DNA of 31,139 nt from a virus. The stretch spans positions 1 through 31,139 of IMG/VR virus record IMGVR_UViG_3300044970_000564; one strand, given 5' to 3'. Shown one piece after another: positions 1 through 7,092 of the stretch. Both the position numbers and the translations under genes were made by a program. Numbering within the stretch: the stretch's first letter is position 1; each line of letters opens with the position of its first letter. Below the pieces are notes generated by a model that ran no database searches, was not told the origin of the DNA, and saw nothing but the letters and a program-made list of their open reading frames with translations.

Positions 1-5
1 CCTAC

Positions 6-737
6 ATGAACAAAGATAATATAACTATAGTTGTTGTAACTTCTATTCTACCAAGTCATCCAGATACACTAATACTTGATGAAACAATTGCTTCTGTTCG
101 CAGTCATTTTCCAGAAAACGAAATCATTTTGCAGATTGATGGACTTAGAAAAGAAAGGCTAGACCGTAAAGATGCTTACGATGAGTTCAAGAGTAGAGTT
201 CTGTGGAAATGTCTCCATGAGTGGAAAAATGTTTTACCAATTATATTTGACGAGCATAGTCATCAAACAAATATGATGAAAGAAACTATTGGTCTTGTTC
301 AAACAGCAGCGATTCTATATGTAGAAGGCGATGCACCAATTACTCCTAATCTTGAAATTGATTGGCAGAAGTGTTTAGACATGCTTGAATATGAGAAGGC
401 TAACACTATTAGATTTCACTTTGAAGCATCTATTCCTATTGAGCATGAACATCTAATGTTTGGCATTGAAGATGGCTTTATGAAAACACTTCAATGGAGT
501 CAAAGGCCACACCTTAGTCTAACTAAATATTATAGAGAAGTAGTTCTTCCTGCTTGTGATGAGAAAACTTTTATTGAAGATAAGTTTCATGGAGTAGTTC
601 AAGATGATGGATGGGATAAGCATAAACTTTGGATTTACCATCCAGAAGGAAGTATTAAAAGATCTTACCACCTTGATGGTCGTGCAGGTACAAGAAAATT
701 TACACAAGATGATGATGTGTGGGGATATACTGAATGA
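6..737 (+). CDS. Glycosyltransferase-like phage protein
   Basis: The 243-aa product looks like a GT-A type (family 2-like) glycosyltransferase. The N-terminus has a strand and loop typical of nucleotide-sugar binding (TIVVVTSILPSHP), a helix preceding SVRSHFPENEIILQIDG, and an acidic LYVEGDAP motif near residue 105 in the position of a DxD metal site. The C-terminal half is rich in His, Trp and Asp. There is no signal peptide or membrane segment, so it should act in the cytoplasm. The ATG at 6 is the first in-frame start, but a gene upstream of the window edge cannot be excluded. The stop overlaps the next start (ATGA, 734-737), so it is co-translated with the GT-B enzyme. Acceptor and sugar are unknown; phage DNA, virion protein or host glycan are all possible. 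Confidence 0.6.
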   Translation: MNKDNITIVVVTSILPSHPDTLILDETIASVRSHFPENEIILQIDGLRKERLDRKDAYDEFKSRVLWKCLHEWKNVLPIIFDEHSHQTNMMKETIGLVQTAAILYVEGDAPITPNLEIDWQKCLDMLEYEKANTIRFHFEASIPIEHEHLMFGIEDGFMKTLQWSQRPHLSLTKYYREVVLPACDEKTFIEDKFHGVVQDDGWDKHKLWIYHPEGSIKRSYHLDGRAGTRKFTQDDDVWGYTE

Positions 738-1765
738 CATTTGGAATTATTGCAAGGTGCGATAATACTGGTCTTGGTAATCAGACAAGGGATTTGGTAA
801 GAATGCTAAACCCTGACAGAATTCTTTTAGTTAACTCTGCCAAGTTTAATAACAATAAACAGTATCCAGAATGGTACGATGGATACAACGTAACAATGAC
901 TAATGGCTTTCCAACCAAACAAGAGGTTGCTATGTTTATGGACGGATTAAATTCTGTCTTAACATGTGAAACCTTCTACCACCCACACTTTATTAATTTG
1001 GCCCAAAGGCGTAAGGTCAAAACCTTGATGCAGTATAACTACGAGTTCCTTGATCACCTCAACAAGCCTGATATGCCATTACCTACCTACATGATTTCTC
1101 CTAGTTATTGGAAGGTAGATGAGACTATTGCTAAGTTTGGCAATGATACTAAGGTTGTTCATATCCCGCCACCAATTCACCTTGATGACTTTAAGTCTGT
1201 TAGAGAAAACAATATGTCAAAAGATCATAAAAGACTGTTACATATTGGTGGCAAGGCTGCTTCACAAGATAGAAACGGTACTCAAACCGTTATTGATATG
1301 CTTCGTTATTCTAGGGCTGATTACGAACTTGTTATTAGAAGTCAGAGCGAGTTAAACATTAACTACAAAGACTCTAGATTAACTGTTGAGATAGGAAATA
1401 TTGATAGCCGTTCTGAAATGTATGATGGTTTTGATGCAATGGTTATGCCAAGAAGGTATGCTGGTCTTTGTCTTCCAATGAATGAGGCTCTCGTAAGTGG
1501 ACTTCCAGTATTTATGACTGATATATCTCCCAATAATCAAATACTTCCACAAGATTGGCTTGTATCATCAAGCAAGGTTAGTACTCTTATGACAAGAGTT
1601 AAACTTGATGTTTATGAGGCAGATGTTAGAGAACTTGGTAAAAGAATTGATAGGTATGTTAACAGTGACAAACAAGCACAAAAAGAAAAGGCTGCAACTA
1701 TTGGATTTGAAAACTTTGACCCATCTATTCTAAGGGATCAATACCTTCAGATTCTGGAAGGATAA
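734..1765 (+). CDS. GT-B glycosyltransferase, family 4-like
   Basis: The 343-aa product has the two-domain GT-B pattern. The N-terminus FGIIARCDNTGLGNQTRDL resembles the GGxG acceptor-domain loop. The C-terminal nucleotide-sugar domain begins near residue 165 (KRLLHIGGKA) and carries MPRRYAGLCLPMNEALVSG at about 238-256, which corresponds to the GT4 region where acidic and Gly residues hold the donor sugar. It starts inside the stop codon of the preceding glycosyltransferase (ATGA), so both are made from one transcript. Its 3' end overlaps the convergent gene on the other strand by 41 bp. The protein is probably cytoplasmic and the sugar and acceptor are unknown. Confidence 0.72.
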   Translation: MTFGIIARCDNTGLGNQTRDLVRMLNPDRILLVNSAKFNNNKQYPEWYDGYNVTMTNGFPTKQEVAMFMDGLNSVLTCETFYHPHFINLAQRRKVKTLMQYNYEFLDHLNKPDMPLPTYMISPSYWKVDETIAKFGNDTKVVHIPPPIHLDDFKSVRENNMSKDHKRLLHIGGKAASQDRNGTQTVIDMLRYSRADYELVIRSQSELNINYKDSRLTVEIGNIDSRSEMYDGFDAMVMPRRYAGLCLPMNEALVSGLPVFMTDISPNNQILPQDWLVSSSKVSTLMTRVKLDVYEADVRELGKRIDRYVNSDKQAQKEKAATIGFENFDPSILRDQYLQILEG

Positions 1766-2411
1766 ACTCTTCGGAGAACTTTTGTTTTAAATCTCCAAGC
1801 GTAAGAAAAGTTGCCTTTCTATCTTTAATAAATTTAATATCTGTTTTAAGTTCTTTGATCTTATAGTTTGTAAACTTTAATATGTAATAAGATAACCATA
1901 GGTCGTCAATGATCCAGTATTCTTCAGGGCAGTCAAAAAAGTCTTCGTTTAAAAATAGTTTGGCACTGCAGATTAGCCCACCCGTACCAGCATAGTTTCC
2001 TAGTTCTTCTTTCTCAATCTTAATTTTTCTTTTGTATCTTGAATTAACTCTGTGTGCCCAAAAAGATTTTACACAGATCTCATCATATTGTCTGTGACAT
2101 TCTTCTATAAATGTATTTGGAATTATTTCATCATCATCAATAAAGATTATTTTTTCGTATCCATCTTCTGCAAGATCTCTTGCTAATATAAATCTAGCAA
2201 ATTGTTTAAAGTCATTTGCATAGTTATGTACAGAGATATCTAGGCTTCCTTTAAACTTATCTAAATACTTTAAAAGTTTTTCATTTTGACCTGAGTTATC
2301 TATAATATAAAAGTCAAAGTCTTTATCTGTTTGATTATTTATGCAGGCCAAAGTTGTGTGTAGGTTCTCAAACCTTATATACGTACACATTATTAGCGCT
2401 GTCTTTGACAT
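1725..2411 (-). CDS. Family 2 glycosyltransferase
   Basis: This is a GT-A fold enzyme of about 228 aa. Counting from the chosen start, the opening strand is ALIMCTYIR, followed by an FDFYIIDNSG second strand and an IIFIDDDEIIP motif near residue 90, which contains the metal-binding DxD. IIDDLWLSYYI near residue 170 fits the catalytic-base region. An upstream in-frame ATG exists at 2429, but the ATG at 2411 has a purine-rich GGAG directly before it and the intervening six codons add nothing to the fold. The gene lies after a predicted terminator and converges on the GT-B gene with a 41-bp 3' overlap. With the two + strand enzymes it makes a three-gene glycosylation cluster. Confidence 0.72.
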   Translation of the reverse strand: MSKTALIMCTYIRFENLHTTLACINNQTDKDFDFYIIDNSGQNEKLLKYLDKFKGSLDISVHNYANDFKQFARFILARDLAEDGYEKIIFIDDDEIIPNTFIEECHRQYDEICVKSFWAHRVNSRYKRKIKIEKEELGNYAGTGGLICSAKLFLNEDFFDCPEEYWIIDDLWLSYYILKFTNYKIKELKTDIKFIKDRKATFLTLGDLKQKFSEEFILPESEGIDPLE

Positions 2412-2433
2412 ATATCTCCATAGTAACATAGAA

Positions 2434-2460
2434 AGAGCCAGCCTAATATAGACTGGCCCT
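2434..2460 (-). terminator. Hairpin terminator after the holin-like gene
   Basis: On the - strand an 8-bp stem (AGGGCCAG with CTGGCTCT, one G-U pair) encloses an 11-base loop and is followed by a short T-rich run (TTTCT). It begins 14 bases after the stop of the 2475-2747 gene. The T tract is short, so termination may be partial. It would separate the small membrane-protein operon from the downstream glycosyltransferase. Confidence 0.5.
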
Positions 2461-2474
2461 AACTATTTAAAGAA

Positions 2475-2747
2475 TTACTTCTTCTTTGCAGGTGCCTTCT
2501 TAGCAGCCTTCTTTACAGGTGCTTTAGCAGTCTTCAAAGCCTTCTCTACCTCTTCAGCAGATGGTAGTACACCAAATGCCTTGTCGTTAGGATTAATTGC
2601 TCTGATTGCTACTGGAGCAATTGCTGCCACTAGTGCAGTCCATAGATCCTTTGGATCTGTAACTCCCGCCATATATAGGGCAAGACCTGATGCGAGTACT
2701 GATCTTCCGTATGACGCTAGCATTCCTTTTAGTTGTTCTGTATTCAT
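2475..2747 (-). CDS. Small membrane protein with Lys/Ala tail, possible holin
   Basis: The 90-aa product has a hydrophobic N-terminal half. One segment lies around residues 13-29 (RSVLASGLALYMAGV) and another around 36-50 (WTALVAAIAPVAIRA), separated by a short polar turn (TDPKD). The last 25 residues are a Lys/Ala/Pro tail (APVKKAAKKAPAKKK). Two short helices plus a strongly basic cytoplasmic tail is the usual plan of small phage holins, but no family is recognised with certainty. The Shine-Dalgarno AGGAGG lies within the stop region of the upstream XapX gene, so the two are coupled. Alternatively it is a minor membrane protein unrelated to lysis. Confidence 0.6.
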   Translation of the reverse strand: MNTEQLKGMLASYGRSVLASGLALYMAGVTDPKDLWTALVAAIAPVAIRAINPNDKAFGVLPSAEEVEKALKTAKAPVKKAAKKAPAKKK

Positions 2748-2757
2748 TTTATTCCTC

Positions 2758-2916
2758 CTAGGATATAACTCGTGTTAGTACTGTAAAACCAATCCATAGA
2801 CCAATAATTCCTGCGACTCCCGCAAAAACTGGTGGTGCTGGTACTGGCAATTTGAATGCTGCGAACACGACACCGCATCCAAAACCTGTTAGCATTGATA
2901 AAATAATATCTTTCAC
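2758..2916 (-). CDS. XapX-domain (DUF1427-like) membrane protein
   Basis: This 52-aa gene has a GTG start whose GTGA overlaps the stop of the upstream 143-aa gene (2913-2916), and it ends at a TAG embedded in the next gene's AGGAGG. The protein begins with VKDIILSMLTGFGCGVVFAA, then has a Pro-rich turn LPVPAPP, then a second membrane segment FAGVAGIIGLWIGFTVL. Two short transmembrane helices flanking a (S/V)PAPP turn is the hallmark of the XapX family, whose function is unknown. Clean overlaps on both sides support it as a real gene. Confidence 0.72.
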   Translation of the reverse strand: MKDIILSMLTGFGCGVVFAAFKLPVPAPPVFAGVAGIIGLWIGFTVLTRVIS

Positions 2917-3344
2917 TTAACTTCCTCTTCTTCTTTTGGTAGTAAATTCTTTAATTCTTCATATGCCTCTGTTATTTTCTTCAAAGAATAGTAGTTAGGC
3001 TGCATTGCCATAAGATCTCCGTACTCTCTAAAGTAATTAATTTCTGGCTCAATATCAGTAACAAACTTATTAAGACCAGATTGAACCTCTTCAATATAGT
3101 TGAATGCCCAGTCCCGTGAATCAGAAAGAAACTTTAAAAAATTTTCTTGATGTATTTGCTGATCTGTTTTATCTTCTTTTGAGTTTTTAATTGTCTTGAT
3201 ATATTCTTCTAAGGTAAAGTTATCAACATATAACTTTCCTGCAAGTTTTTGTGAAGTAATTAATTTTTTTAGTGTTACGGCATAGGCCATTGCAAAAGAA
3301 ACAATTGCAGAAACTAATGCAACTATAACAATGTTTTTATTCAT
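2913..3344 (-). CDS. Membrane-anchored helical protein of unknown function
   Basis: The 143-aa product has one N-terminal membrane segment (IVIVALVSAIVSFAMAYAV, residues 5-23), then a long, charged, mostly helical region that ends in an acidic tail (PKEEEEVK). The N-terminus lacks a clear cleavage site, so it is likely a membrane anchor with the soluble part outside or inside the cell. The plan (one anchor plus a coiled-coil-like body) resembles inner-membrane spanins, but a Gram-positive host would not need one, so no function is assigned. It overlaps its neighbours on both sides (ATGA upstream, GTGA downstream). Confidence 0.6.
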   Translation of the reverse strand: MNKNIVIVALVSAIVSFAMAYAVTLKKLITSQKLAGKLYVDNFTLEEYIKTIKNSKEDKTDQQIHQENFLKFLSDSRDWAFNYIEEVQSGLNKFVTDIEPEINYFREYGDLMAMQPNYYSLKKITEAYEELKNLLPKEEEEVK

Positions 3345-3571
3345 TTAGTAGCCTCCCTAGTAACCAAAACAATAGCACCTTCCATCTCTAATGCTTTTTT
3401 AAGTTGTACAACATACTGTAATGCTGCAATCTTTTCATCATGCAGTAGTCCAGCAAAATGTCGTTCATCTAATTTTACAGTAAGAAAATGATCATTGTCA
3501 ATAAGTTGAACAGAAAAGCCTTTAGGTGCTGGTACTGCGTGAAATGCTCTTCTCATTGAATCTGTATACAT
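3341..3571 (-). CDS. Small phage protein of unknown function
   Basis: The 76-aa product has no recognised family. After a short basic start (MYTDSMRRAFHAVP) it has alternating strand-like segments (GFSVQLIDNDHFLTVKL), a helix (EKIAALQYVVQLKKALEMEG) and a final strand (AIVLVTRE). The whole suggests a compact alpha/beta fold. There is no membrane segment. The first ATG (3571) is used here; a second at residue 6 is possible. It starts one base after the WhiB gene ends and overlaps the next gene by ATGA, so it belongs to the same operon. Confidence 0.55.
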   Translation of the reverse strand: MYTDSMRRAFHAVPAPKGFSVQLIDNDHFLTVKLDERHFAGLLHDEKIAALQYVVQLKKALEMEGAIVLVTREATK

Positions 3572-3572
3572 T

Positions 3573-3857
3573 TTATTTGTCCATTGTTAAAACTTGCCAT
3601 GTGTCTGCCCAATCTACCTTGGTTTTGTGGTTATTGAATTCTCTAGACACCTTACCGTCCTCAAGATATACACCACCCCAAACTCCCCATTCCTTGCCAG
3701 ATACACCATTAGCAAAACATTTTCTTGCTAGTGGACACTGCATACATAAAGCATCAACTAAAAATCTGGACTCAGGTTCGTCCTCATATTTATCAAAAAA
3801 TATATTAGTATCAAGGTCTTTGCATGGAGCATCGTCTTTCCATAGATGCTGCTTCAT
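3573..3857 (-). CDS. whiB: WhiB-family [4Fe-4S] transcription regulator
   Basis: The 94-aa product shows all the WhiB marks: four cysteines at 12, 38, 41 and 47 in the C...CxxCxxxxxC arrangement that holds a 4Fe-4S cluster, the turn GVWGGVY at about 58-64, and a short basic stretch after it for DNA contact. WhiB proteins are confined to actinobacteria and their phages; they bind the primary sigma factor and redirect transcription. This copy therefore both marks the host phylum and is a candidate for phage control of host or late genes. Its Shine-Dalgarno (AAGGAG) lies in the last codons of the upstream 69-aa gene. Confidence 0.92.
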   Translation of the reverse strand: MKQHLWKDDAPCKDLDTNIFFDKYEDEPESRFLVDALCMQCPLARKCFANGVSGKEWGVWGGVYLEDGKVSREFNNHKTKVDWADTWQVLTMDK

Positions 3858-3859
3858 AC

Positions 3860-4069
3860 CTACTCCTTATACTTGCCTGGAATCTCCCAGCCATTACGAG
3901 AAGGAGTAAAAGTTTTTTGAATGTACCACTGATCTTTGATACGAATTCCATTAACGTCTGTTCTGCCAAGATTTGTTTTCTTGAGTTCTAGAACATCCCA
4001 ACCAACCCATTTGAGGTTGCTATTTTTTGATACAATTTTTTCCATTGTATCTAAGTCTTTTATGATCAT
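3860..4069 (-). CDS. Small conserved phage protein, unknown function
   Basis: The 69-aa soluble product is rich in Trp and Lys (LKWVGWDVLELKKTNLGRTD, then WYIQKTFTPSRNGWEIPGKY). Its likely shape is a short beta sheet with a basic, aromatic surface, which could suit nucleic-acid binding, but no motif proves it. It is placed directly before whiB, two bases apart, and its 3' end carries the whiB ribosome site. That arrangement suggests the two are made together. Confidence 0.5.
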   Translation of the reverse strand: MIIKDLDTMEKIVSKNSNLKWVGWDVLELKKTNLGRTDVNGIRIKDQWYIQKTFTPSRNGWEIPGKYKE

Positions 4070-4080
4070 CTGTACTCCTT

Positions 4081-4431
4081 TTAGTATCTAAAAATTCCAA
4101 CTTCAACATTATTAAGTTCAGCATGAGCAACAAGTTTTGAATTTGACTGCTTCTGTGTACTTAAAAACGCAAAGTAATTTACGTAACTCATATTTTCTTC
4201 AACCCATGATGCAGGTGCTTTAAAGAACTTAATCTTTTTTCCACGAGCCTTCATTCCTCTTTCGGATAAGTTTGAAAACTCTGAAACAAAAGAATTTACT
4301 TTTGCTGGGCCTACTGAGTAAATAACAAATTCCTTATCATCTTCTTTCATGCAAGAAAGAGCAACGCTCATTGCACGAAGAAATACTTGATAATCACTAA
4401 AATCATTTGTTCCCTGTACTGCCACTATCAT
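4081..4431 (-). CDS. SLOG/YspA-like nucleotide-binding-fold protein
   Basis: The product is about 116 aa with a Rossmann-like start (MIVAVQGTNDFSDYQVFLRAM). This resembles the GTRDFxDY opening of YspA/DUF2493 SLOG proteins, which bind nucleotide-derived ligands. Further strands follow (KEFVIYSVGP, KKIKFFKAP), and the end NNVEVGIFRY is strand-like. The expected GG or DE ligand motifs are not obvious, so function is uncertain. An in-frame GTG exists at 4443; the ATG at 4431 is preferred because GGTGGG sits seven bases before it. It overlaps the end of the upstream 139-aa gene by 29 bp. Confidence 0.5.
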   Translation of the reverse strand: MIVAVQGTNDFSDYQVFLRAMSVALSCMKEDDKEFVIYSVGPAKVNSFVSEFSNLSERGMKARGKKIKFFKAPASWVEENMSYVNYFAFLSTQKQSNSKLVAHAELNNVEVGIFRY

Positions 4432-4822
4432 TTCTATTCCCACCCTTTAAGTTATCCAATATGAATAACATCTTTTCAACGTCTTTTTTGGACATATTGG
4501 TTGTGTCTACTGGCTTTGCTGAATCTGATACAGGAGTACCATCTTTTACATTAGCAACATAAAATATGTTACTAGCCACCCAATATGCTTGATCTTCTAC
4601 AACCAACACCTTAATTGTACCCTCTTCTCTTCGTTTTTGCAACTGAGAAGATAAATGTTGATTTTGTGGTAAATCATAAGTAAAAAACTTTTTCATCATT
4701 TTATGCATATCGCTTTGACGATAGATAGTATAATGATTTTTTTTATACTTACTCTTTGCTACTATTCTAATTATAGACCAAGCACATATGATTGTCAAGC
4801 CCACTACTAGGACATACTCCAT
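4403..4822 (-). CDS. Single-pass membrane protein, unknown function
   Basis: The 139-aa product begins with a membrane anchor (EYVLVVGLTIICAWSIIRIVA, residues 2-22) followed by a basic stop-transfer stretch (KSKYKKNHY). The soluble part has a small beta region (TIKVLVVEDQAYWVASNIFYVAN) and ends in the helix KKDVEKMLFILDNLKGG. The body is predicted cytoplasmic by the positive-inside rule. No named family is recognised. It lies two bases after the 120-aa gene and overlaps the SLOG-like gene at its 3' end. Confidence 0.55.
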   Translation of the reverse strand: MEYVLVVGLTIICAWSIIRIVAKSKYKKNHYTIYRQSDMHKMMKKFFTYDLPQNQHLSSQLQKRREEGTIKVLVVEDQAYWVASNIFYVANVKDGTPVSDSAKPVDTTNMSKKDVEKMLFILDNLKGGNRNDSGSTGNK

Positions 4823-4824
4823 GC

Positions 4825-5187
4825 TTAACCCTTTCTAAAATTAAAAGGGCTGTTTTCCCAAACCTTGTTTCTTTCACGCTCTACTATAGCCCTTGACCAT
4901 GAAAATCCAGCATCGCCACCCCAAGCATCCCACATAATACGACCATTGGATGGAAATTCAGGTCCATCATAAAAACCTTTACCCTTTTTATCTACCTCAT
5001 GACGAGAGAAGAAAGAGAACATTCTCTTAACAGTATCAAGAGACATTGCAGATCCATTAACAATATCTGTTGCTCTTCCCCAACCTACAGGGGTACCAGC
5101 ACCAGTAGCCTTGCCATCTTCTTTCCACTTTAAAGCACGACGTGCTGCTGCTTTCATTCCTGCATTAGGTGAATATGTATCAGCCAT
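4825..5187 (-). CDS. Small phage protein with prohead-protease-like accessory motif
   Basis: The 120-aa product has an N-terminal Ala/Lys-rich helix (NAGMKAAARRALKWKEDGKA), then GVGRA-like residues (VGWGRATDIVNG), SLDTVKRMFSFFSRHEVDK and RIMWDAWGGDAGFSWSRAI. This RARDI...MxSFFxRHE...WxxWGGD pattern occurs in phage head-maturation proteases and companion proteins, as recalled. It is only the accessory segment; no protease residues are visible. It shares 8 bp (ATGGCTGA) with the end of the upstream 46-aa gene. Confidence 0.55.
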   Translation of the reverse strand: MADTYSPNAGMKAAARRALKWKEDGKATGAGTPVGWGRATDIVNGSAMSLDTVKRMFSFFSRHEVDKKGKGFYDGPEFPSNGRIMWDAWGGDAGFSWSRAIVERERNKVWENSPFNFRKG

Positions 5188-5320
5188 TAGTCTTTACCTT
5201 CTTGTGATTAACATAGTAGTCTCCAAGAATAGACTTTACTGTTCCATTCTTGTTCATACGAACAATCTTTCCATCTTTAATTTGAGTTGCATTAAATGCC
5301 CCTGCTTTTTTCTTTGGCAT
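5180..5320 (-). CDS. 46-aa basic phage protein
   Basis: A short gene encodes 46 aa, starting MPKKKAGAFNATQIKDGKIV and ending VNHKKVKTNG. It is Lys-rich, soluble and without cysteines, and is probably two or three beta strands. Its ATG overlaps the TAA of the 250-aa gene (TAATG) and its TGA overlaps the next ATG by 8 bp. It exactly fills what would otherwise be a gap, which is the main evidence that it is translated. Function is unknown. Confidence 0.6.
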   Translation of the reverse strand: MPKKKAGAFNATQIKDGKIVRMNKNGTVKSILGDYYVNHKKVKTNG

Positions 5321-6072
5321 TATTTAATAAACCCCTTTGGATCAAAGGATCCATCCCAAATACTTTTTGCTTCAGATACTTCATCTGATTTATATGTACC
5401 ACCACGTCGCTTATACTCTTGAACTACCCAGGAGTTAGCAACAGCAGATGGATATACATCAAACTTATCTTTTGCTGCTTGCACTACTCTTGCATATAGT
5501 TGTGGATTAGAAGGAGTAGATCCACCTCTACGAGGCTCAATCATTGCCCCATAGTTTGGCTTCTTTGCTTTACCAATTGAAGAATCATATGCATCCATAA
5601 GGTCTGGTTGAGAATTCATGTTTGGCATATCTTCAACTGTTAGTTCTGGCTCAACTGGTAGTGGATCAATTGCAATAAATAAACTCATTGTGCATGCAGA
5701 ATACAATCTTGTTGCTTCCCATAATCCGCTGTCTTCTTGTTCAAACAATTGAATAAGAACTGCAGGGTTTTCAGGAGTTGCTTCAAGTGTATACTCTCCA
5801 CCAGGTACGCCAAGCATTCCTTCACGCATTACATGAACTACTTGTCCAATATGAAACTCTTCATCTCCACCATGTGCAGTCATAGCAAAGTCGCCTTCCT
5901 TAAGGTTTGGCATTGACTTTCCTATATTTCCTTCACTACGATTAATGGCAAAAATTTGTGCTGCTGCCTCTGCTCTTGAAGTATGGCAACCCATTACTTC
6001 ATTTGTACCCTCTTTTAGAGCAGGGTACCCAGAGCACCCAAATGATCCTTTTGCTCCTACTTTATATGGCAT
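5320..6072 (-). CDS. Phage protein with Cys-rich N-terminus, unknown function
   Basis: The 250-aa product has an N-terminal motif GCSGYPALKEGTNEVMGCH followed by a helix (SRAEAAAQIFAINRSE), a pattern seen in phage head-maturation and portal-associated proteins. Residues 55-130 form a beta-rich region (GDFAMTAHGGDEEFHIGQVV, GEYTLEATPENPAVLIQLFE). The C-terminus carries DKFDVYPSAVANSWVVQEY, another motif I recall from phage proteins. The modular look suggests a virion- or packaging-associated role, but this is inference. The ATG at 6072 has an AGGAGG 7 bases upstream and an extended -10 promoter just before it. Confidence 0.55.
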   Translation of the reverse strand: MPYKVGAKGSFGCSGYPALKEGTNEVMGCHTSRAEAAAQIFAINRSEGNIGKSMPNLKEGDFAMTAHGGDEEFHIGQVVHVMREGMLGVPGGEYTLEATPENPAVLIQLFEQEDSGLWEATRLYSACTMSLFIAIDPLPVEPELTVEDMPNMNSQPDLMDAYDSSIGKAKKPNYGAMIEPRRGGSTPSNPQLYARVVQAAKDKFDVYPSAVANSWVVQEYKRRGGTYKSDEVSEAKSIWDGSFDPKGFIK

Positions 6073-6098
6073 GACGATCCTCCTAGACCTATATACTG

Positions 6099-6107
6099 AT
6101 TATAGCA
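6099..6107 (-). promoter_or_regulatory. Extended -10 promoter for the 250-aa gene operon
   Basis: On the - strand TGCTATAAT is a consensus -10 with the TGn extension. No good -35 is present, which extended -10 promoters tolerate. It lies in the short gap between the 109-aa and 250-aa genes, about 27 bases before the latter's ATG. Confidence 0.5.
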
Positions 6108-6111
6108 GAAT

Positions 6112-6441
6112 TTACTTTGCTAAAACTCTCTTTATTTCATTGAGGCATTCTAGGGACTCACTGTCCATTTTCTTTAATTCTTCTAAGTTAAAAGCCTTTT
6201 TTGTAAGGGTTACCATGGGGTTAGGGTCAAGCAAATCAACTTCCAAGAACCCATCTTGCCAAAGATTCATTATCTGATTATTGACCTGATTTAAGTGCTC
6301 TTGGTAAACCTCTGGCATAATATCAATCATTTTTTCTGTCATTGAATATAAGAACTCTCCGCTTATTGGGTCAACACCAACTACCTCAATGGCCCCATTT
6401 AGTATTAGCATGTCAAAGATTTCTGGACTAGCCTCATTCAT
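6112..6441 (-). CDS. Small conserved phage protein, possibly winged-helix-like
   Basis: The 109-aa acidic product has a beta hairpin near the start (GAIEVVGVDPISGEFLYSM), a helix-rich middle (MPEVYQEHLNQVNNQIMNLWQDG), a second strand pair (FLEVDLLDPNPMVTLTKKAF) and a final helix. The helix-helix-strand-strand order is compatible with a winged helix, but this is a weak inference. It starts one base after the thioredoxin gene ends and is followed by its own short gap with a promoter. Confidence 0.5.
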   Translation of the reverse strand: MNEASPEIFDMLILNGAIEVVGVDPISGEFLYSMTEKMIDIMPEVYQEHLNQVNNQIMNLWQDGFLEVDLLDPNPMVTLTKKAFNLEELKKMDSESLECLNEIKRVLAK

Positions 6442-6442
6442 T

Positions 6443-6688
6443 TTACATTAATTCCTGCAACTGTTCTCTTGTTTGTGCACCAGTTACTCTTTTTACTTCA
6501 GAGCCATCCTCAATAACAATAAATGTAGGTACTGACCTAACGTTCATGTTTTTAGCCATTTCTGTTTCCTGGTCAACATCAATAAATTGAAATTTTACAG
6601 AAGAGTCACGGTTAAGTTCTTCAACTATTGGTTTCACCCTTTTACAAGGATTACACCAGTCTGCTGTAAAATATAAAATATGTTTCAC
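6443..6688 (-). CDS. Thioredoxin / glutaredoxin-like redox protein
   Basis: The 81-aa thioredoxin fold has the active site WCNPC (C12 and C15) and the cis-proline loop SVPTF (P54). It is shorter than bacterial thioredoxin (about 105 aa) and lacks the first strand-helix unit, as phage thioredoxins often do. It reduces protein disulfides in the cytosol; phages commonly use such proteins for ribonucleotide reductase or polymerase processivity, but neither partner is proven here. Translation starts at a GTG that overlaps the SNase stop (GTGA). Confidence 0.85.
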   Translation of the reverse strand: MKHILYFTADWCNPCKRVKPIVEELNRDSSVKFQFIDVDQETEMAKNMNVRSVPTFIVIEDGSEVKRVTGAQTREQLQELM

Positions 6689-7092
6689 TTACCAGATTTC
6701 TTTCTAGCCTTTGCAAGTTCGTCAAAATCTTTTACCTTAGTGTCTCCAAGATATCCCCATGCATAACCATCATTGATCATCATGTCGTTAAGGGATACTG
6801 TATCTCCATTAATATATACCCAGCCTAAAATGCGACCATACTTTTCAGATGAGTCCATCTTCTCAGTTTTAATGACAACAGACTTTGCATCTTTTAGAGC
6901 CTTCTTTAGGTATTCTTTGGACTCAAGGCCAAGAGCCTTTTCTTTAAGATCCTTTGTACGGGACTCAGGTGTATCAATACCAGCCAATCTTACACGGGAC
7001 TGAAACAAAATATCAAACCCTAAATCAATAAGAACATCAATGGTATCTCCATCAACAACATTTTCTACTTTTCTTACATAGTATTCATACAT
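6685..7092 (-). CDS. Staphylococcal-nuclease-like (SNase) endonuclease
   Basis: The 135-aa SNase-fold nuclease has VVDGDTIDVLID near the start and RVRLAGIDTPES in the centre. R35, E43 and R87 (KYGRILGWVY) match the three catalytic residues of staphylococcal nuclease, and D40 and D19 match its calcium ligands. The length equals the core domain. There is no signal peptide, so it acts inside the cell, perhaps in degrading host DNA or RNA for nucleotide salvage. It overlaps the DUF7455 gene by one base (TAATG) and thioredoxin by GTGA. Confidence 0.88.
   Translation of the reverse strand: MYEYYVRKVENVVDGDTIDVLIDLGFDILFQSRVRLAGIDTPESRTKDLKEKALGLESKEYLKKALKDAKSVVIKTEKMDSSEKYGRILGWVYINGDTVSLNDMMINDGYAWGYLGDTKVKDFDELAKARKKSGK

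Noticed and set aside
1725-2429. Start of the GT2 gene at 2429
   Set aside because: The ATG at 2411 has a GGAG before it and gives the expected short run-in to the first strand of the fold.
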